From Conus ventricosus (lineage: Eukaryota; Mollusca; Gastropoda; Neogastropoda; Conidae), in contig CM031609.1 of NCBI GenBank assembly GCA_018398815.1, positions 35,070,078 through 35,134,077 of the forward strand: a DNA stretch of 64,000 nucleotides. The letters are read 5' to 3'. Every line of letters begins with the position of its first letter. Within the stretch, counting starts at the first letter, position 1. The notes under the pieces are model-generated. The model was given only the letters and a program-made list of their open reading frames with translations, made no database searches and was not told the origin of the DNA. The translations under genes and the position numbers were made by a program. Positions 58,836-64,000 of this stretch are shown here, in pieces.

Positions 58836-59894
58836 TCTTGTTGTTTCCAAAAAAAAATTTTTAAAACAAATCCCTTTTTTTTTTTAAATTTTTCTTTCCC
58901 CCCCCAAATTTTTTTTTTATGAAAAAATTATAGAAGGTTTCGGGGGTTTTCTTAAAGGCTTATTTCTTTTTATTAAAAGTTGGGAATCTAATTCCATTTT
59001 TTCATGATTTCACTTTTTTCCCAAACCTTTTTTAAGTTTTTTATTACTGAACTTCCTTTTTCAAAAAAAAATTCCCCAATTTTTTAGCCTTTTTTGCTTT
59101 GGCAAAAAATTATTGGTTTTGCTTTTTCATTTTATTTTACTTTCTTCTTTAAACTTTTATAAAATTTTTTAGATTTGTTTTTGTTTTAGCCTTAATGTCA
59201 CCTTATATTTTTTCTTTTTTCAAATTAAAAGCTTGTTTCCATTCATTATCACCAGCCCACAGTTTAGATGTTTTTTGGGTTTTTAGTCTTGGGATTGATG
59301 AATTAGCTGCCAAAAAAAAATAAACTTTGAATTCTGAATATTGCATGTCAGTATGCTTTGCTTTCTTTATCGAAGTTTTGACAAGCAGAAAAGTTTGAAA
59401 AGTATCCCCGTTGCAACTTATAGTTGTATTTACTGGGTATCATGTACTCATTTTTAACCTGTGTTTCTTTAAAAAATGGTTATGATTATAGGCAAAAAGA
59501 TCGCTACCCCAAGTTTTTTACATGTTTCCCCGACAAGATGGAGCAAGTTCTGGTGAGATAAAGGAAAGGTCTAAGCTGTAGTTTGTTTGGATATATCTGG
59601 GATCCCGGGGGATACTGCCATCGTTTAAAAAGGGGGAATGAACATCTACGTGTTTTCAACAAGCGATTACTGGTAACGTGTTACTCATTTTTCCCCGAAG
59701 GGCGAGGAGCATTTTTAAAATCGACCGCTTTAACCACTTTTACAATGTTTATCTTAAAAAAGCGCGTAGCCAGTAGAATTTTGATCATTCAGGCCTTTAG
59801 GAAAAATATATGAAACATTTATTGTAAAAAAATTACCCAAATTTTTTTTGGTTAGATGTGTAAATCACTGACAGTTTTGGGATTTGGGGATTTT

Positions 59895-59975
59895 GGTGTG
59901 TGTGTGTGTGGTGTGTTTTGTGTGTGTGTGTGTTGTGTGTGTGTGTGTGTGTGGTGTGGGTGTGTGTGTGTTTGT
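59895..59975. repeat. (TG)n repeat
   Basis: TG runs with GG/TT interruptions. Confidence 0.9.
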
Positions 59976-62114
59976 TGTGTTGTTGTTTTTTTGGAAATTT
60001 GCCTTGTAACCTAAGCGACAGCAGCAGAGTGATGGTGGACAAACTGTCCCGGGTCCCCGTTAGTAATTGAGTTTTTGCAATATTTCAGTAGGTTTTTTAA
60101 AAGGAAGTGCTTCATGATCAAGGTATTCAAGTGAAAAACCAAAGCAAATTGCATTTTCATATATTTTTTTATGAAAAACCAGTCATGAACTCAGCCAAAC
60201 GCAGGTTGACAGAAAAACCTTAAAAAGTGCAGATTGAACAAAAAACCCCCCGTTATATTTGTTAAGACCAGAGGGCCAACTCAGTTTAAAAACAGCAGAG
60301 CGTTTCAGTAGACCTAAAATTTAAAAGGTACGAAAAAAAAGAAGCATCCATGAGAATCCCTTTGGGTTTAGCTGCTTTTTTTGAAAAAGAGGAAGTAGAA
60401 ATGACTGTTTAAAGGGTTTATTGGTCTGTCCATGTTCGAAGTGCACAGACCCCTTTTGGAAATGTCAATTGTAATCCAAGTACAATTTTCCAAATTGTGC
60501 GTTTTTTGACTTAATTTGGTCTAAGCCCGTTGCCGATTTTTATATGGTAGAGTTAACAGTTTTACCAAAAAAAATTTTTTCTTCCTTTTGTTTTCTTCTC
60601 CCTGCCCCTTTTTAAACGGCCTTCTTTTAAATTCTCCTTTTATTCTTCAAACCTTTTTCTTTTCTTTTTTCCGTCCCCCCCCTTTTCCCTCCGTTTTTTT
60701 CTTCTTTTCTTATAAATTTTTTTGGGTTCTTTAAAAAAAAAGGTCGGTTCAAGATTTTTCCCCAAAATTTTTTTATTTTTTTTTTTTTTTTTCTTTTTTT
60801 TTACCTTTTTTCTTTTTCTTTTTCCCCTTTCTTTTTCCCCCCCCCTTCCTTTTTTTTTCCCGACTGCTGGTTCTGTTTATTTCTATCGTGTTTTATATCT
60901 ATTCATTTTTCCCCTCCCGTGTAGAATTGACCAAAAACATGCCGGGGTGTTTCGGCATTTTTTTTTTGCAAACAAAGCGGATTTTTCTTATTTGAAAAAG
61001 GTGTTTTAAGGAAAATATCAGGGAAAAAATTTCCCTCTTTTCCCTCAAGATTTCTTAAAACCGGTTTATGTGGTTTGTCTGGGGGCCGCGGTAGACGCCT
61101 TGATTGCTTCCAGCTGTTGAAACTGTTTTCCTCGGGGCCCCAAGTGGCCTCGTTCACCCTAAGCCATCCCCTTGCCAAGGAAAACCCCCCCCGGCCTGAA
61201 GTTTAAAAAGGGGACGACTTTCGTTTATGGCCAGTTGTTTACAAGGGGGGTGTAAACCCAGCTAATTAATTTGGGTGGAGATCAAGGGACCTCCAAACCC
61301 GTGCCCTTGTTCCTGTTTTTCCCCCCCACTCCATCCTTCTGTGTTGTCTTAAAACTTTTTTCCCCAAAAACAACAACAGTACATCCGTCTTCCTGGCCGT
61401 CCGTCACAGTCTACATTTGTAACCCCCCTCTCCCCCCCCCCCCCCCCCCCCCCCCCCCAAAAATGGCAAGGTCGTCCACAGAAAATTGACAATCAGTCTC
61501 GTTAAAGGCCAATCAACAACCCAAAAAAAAACTAAAACCCCACGCTGACACGAAGAAAAAAAACTTTTTAGATTTTTCCCAACTCAGCCCCCCCCCTTAT
61601 CTTTTGGCGGATTTTAGCCTTCCTACCTAAATGACCCTCCCTGACTCCCTTTTCAACATTATATGGGAAGACGGGGAGGGGGGCAATAAAGTTATCAAAG
61701 CCGCTGGCTGTGAGGAGGTTTCCAAATAAAATTTTACTAAACTTTGTTTCAATTTAAGATGACACGAAAAATCCTTTACATAACACTTTTTTTTCCAAAA
61801 AAAAAACAAGAAAAAAGGGTGCGGGTTTTAACTTACCCCGGGGTTTTAAGTGTAGGCAGGGGCCCCAAAGACGAGTTTAAAAATTTTGGTGCCATTGTTG
61901 GCAAACCCCAAAGACTCTGGATGGAGCCAGCCAAAGTTGGGGGATGGCACAGGGCCTGGGCTACATCCCCAAGGACACCAACATGACCAGCGGGACAAGC
62001 GGGGAACCATGGGAAGGCCCGTTTTCACTGGCCCCTTGCGAACAGCCCCCACAACTCATTTTTCCCAAAACCCAAAGGGATCCCGCATCACGGGATTCAC
62101 AGCCCCGAGTCAAC

Positions 62115-62690
62115 ACGGTCACGAACGCCAGTGACATGCCCCCACCCCCCAGGAACAACACCATTGACACTCCCCCCACACCCCAGAGAAAACAGCCCCA
62201 GTGACACTGCCCCCCCCACTACCCCAGAAAAAACAACTACCAGTAAACACGCCCCCACTACCCCAGAAAAACAACACCATGACACGACCCCACTACCCCA
62301 GGAAAACAACTCCCCATGACACTGACCCCACTACCCCGAGAAAACAACTACCATGACACTGACCCCAACCCCAGAAAAACCCAAACCATGAAACGACCCC
62401 ACAACCCCCCAGAGAAAACAACTACCATGACACTGACCCCACACCCCAAAAAACAACTACCATGACACGACCCCCACTACCCCAGAGAAAACAACACCAG
62501 TGACCTGCCCCCAACCCCAGGAGAAAAACAATACCAGTGACAGACCCCAAACCCCCCCGAAAAAACAACTACCATGCCTGCCCCACACCCCAAGAAAAAA
62601 ACTACCATAACAGCCCCCACTCCCCCAGAAAAACAGCCACCATGACATGCCCCCCACTACCCCAAGATAAAACCCAACTACTACATTTTC
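62115..62690. repeat. ~36-bp A/C-rich minisatellite (about 15 copies)
   Basis: Irregular units with the consensus blocks 'accatgacactgacccc' and 'actaccccagaaaacaac'. Spacing is mostly 34-40 bp, with indels at C and A runs. Confidence 0.85.
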
Positions 62691-64000
62691 TACACAACCG
62701 CCCCCACCCCCACCAAGCCAGTAAAAAGCACAGACCTAAAAATTGCATCCATGCCCTTTTTCTTAACTGCATCTGTCTTATACTTGCTCAAAGCCTTGGT
62801 GGATATTAAAACTCAAGACAACAAACGAGGATTTTAAAAACCAACATGAAAGGGAAAAATTGACAGCTGCAAATATGCAACCACTACGCAACACCAAAAA
62901 GAACAAACAACTGATTGACATGTGTCGCCCCAAAAAGCACCTTTGAAATCAGCACGTGACTGCCGCACCATACCACCCCTGAAAAGTCATAAAAAAAAAT
63001 TTAAACGCACCAGAACAAAACAACAGAACAATCTAGCGAGTGTGTAAAAGATAGGGGTGTACGGCTACAAAGAACAGAGTCACTCACGCTGTACCGACTC
63101 CGTCACGCCCCCGCAACAAATCCCCCTTTGACAGACGCAACGACCCCAAACCCCCCTGTCTAGGTAATACCACGCAGCCCTCTGACCGACACTTCAATCA
63201 AACTCCCCCCAAAACAGATCCGTCTTCCCCCGAAAGGCAAACTTGTAAAACTTCATTGGGGGGGATTCTAACCTTCATAATTGACCGCGAGACTGGGACG
63301 GAAAAGGGGGGGGGGCTCACCCAGTACGCACAACCCCGGGGGCAAAGTGCTGACTCACTGCTGCCCTCAGGATTGTCAACGAAGGATGTAAAGCGGGGGC
63401 ATTGCATGGGGGGGGAAACGACCTTCACAAAACTACCTGTAGACACCTTCAGGGGCTTTGGGTCACTTGGGCGGGTAAAAAGAGTTTTTCCTGCTCCCAA
63501 AATTTCTTTTCTCTCCCCCAACTTCCTAGAAAACCATCCCTTTGAAATTCATTAATTTGATGAATGGGAAACTATGTCCTTGTGCAAAACAAGTGCATGT
63601 TTTTTTGTTTGAAACAAATTTCGTTGATAAAACTTAGATCGTTCAAAATTTTTCACACCCGGTTTTCACCCCCTGCCGTCGTCCTTTTAAAAAAGGAAAA
63701 ATCCAACATTTCTGGCCTCCGTGTGAACCGGCCCCCCACGAAAACGGGGAATCAAACCCAATTTTCAGGAAAACATTCAACAAAACTAAACAATCAAGTC
63801 TTCAAAATTAAAAAAAAACCCAAGTCAAGCACCCCCTTCCTACAAAAGTTCCCATTCACCCCATGTCCCCCCCCCATAAAAAATTTCCTTTCCCTTCCTA
63901 AAAATTTCCCCCAAAACTTCGGTAGTTTCAAAAATCATTAAAAGCTTCCAAAATTTTCCACCAGAAATCCATGTTCAAAAAACCTTTTTTCCCCCCAGCA

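Larger units (their letters stand above)
56420..64000. other. Homopolymer-inflated sequence, little readable
   Basis: Dense runs of T, A, C and G (for example T-rich 60763-60840, C run 61429-61458), starting gradually from about 53.6 kb. Apart from the two LINE scraps, a TG block (59895-59975) and the minisatellite at 62.1-62.7 kb, nothing can be supported. Likely unpolished consensus. Confidence 0.5.

Noticed and set aside
62115..62690. CRISPR-like appearance of regularly spaced short repeats
   Set aside because: Units are contiguous tandem copies without unique spacers, in a eukaryotic context.

Overview
The window looks like nuclear DNA of a lophotrochozoan animal, most likely a gastropod or other mollusc (inference). 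The reasons are long CA/GA/ATT microsatellites, spliced coding exons, a chemoreceptor-like gene of the GRL101 type (C-type lectin + LDLa + LRR + 7TM) known mainly from molluscs, and a dense mixture of old LINEs, a hAT transposase and a DIRS-type retroelement. No bacterial genes, CRISPR arrays, rRNA or intact tRNA genes were seen.

Layout. 0.5-2.7 kb (-): decayed LINE (endonuclease to RT C-terminus). 3.3-3.9 kb (-): possible SGNH-esterase fragment. 4.6-6.0 kb (+): 5'-truncated L2/CR1-like LINE with its 3' tail. 6.6-10.7 kb (-): hAT-superfamily transposase gene (TTF zinc finger to hAT dimerisation domain) with one inferred phase-1 intron, split by a 1.34-kb polyadenylated retrocopy flanked by a perfect 15-bp target-site duplication. 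12.7-17.5 kb (+): a DIRS-like element with left ITR, gag, RT/RNase H, tyrosine recombinase, internal complementary region and right ITR all recognisable, but coding-dead. 18.4-19.1 kb: very large GA/TG/CT microsatellite. 19.1-19.35 kb (-): retroelement N-terminus with a canonical 2A (StopGo) peptide. 19.47-19.95 kb (+): LINE ORF1 (coiled coil + RRM-like). 19.95-24.8 kb: sequence of visibly poorer quality holding an RTE-like LINE (-). 24.8-27.35 kb (+): a relatively young LINE with intact RT catalytic aspartates; a relative lies at 43.9-44.9 kb (-).

27.4-34.7 kb (+) holds the only convincing host gene: a GRL101-like receptor, two visible exons joined in phase 0 through an LDLa module, with a 4.6-kb intron. 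That intron carries a 63-bp minisatellite and a 1.23-kb foldback element flanked by a 13-bp duplication; related pieces lie at 37.0-37.5 and 39.87-39.91 kb. The receptor has one frameshift between its LRRs.

34.7-53.6 kb is mostly non-coding with microsatellites, minisatellites and the second LINE copy. From about 53.6 kb to the end, homopolymers are so over-represented that consensus error is likely. Only an RNase H scrap (56.9 kb, -), a LINE endonuclease scrap (58.6 kb, +) and a 36-bp-type minisatellite (62.1-62.7 kb) stand out. The genes do not form a pathway: the window is a repeat-rich region around one receptor locus.
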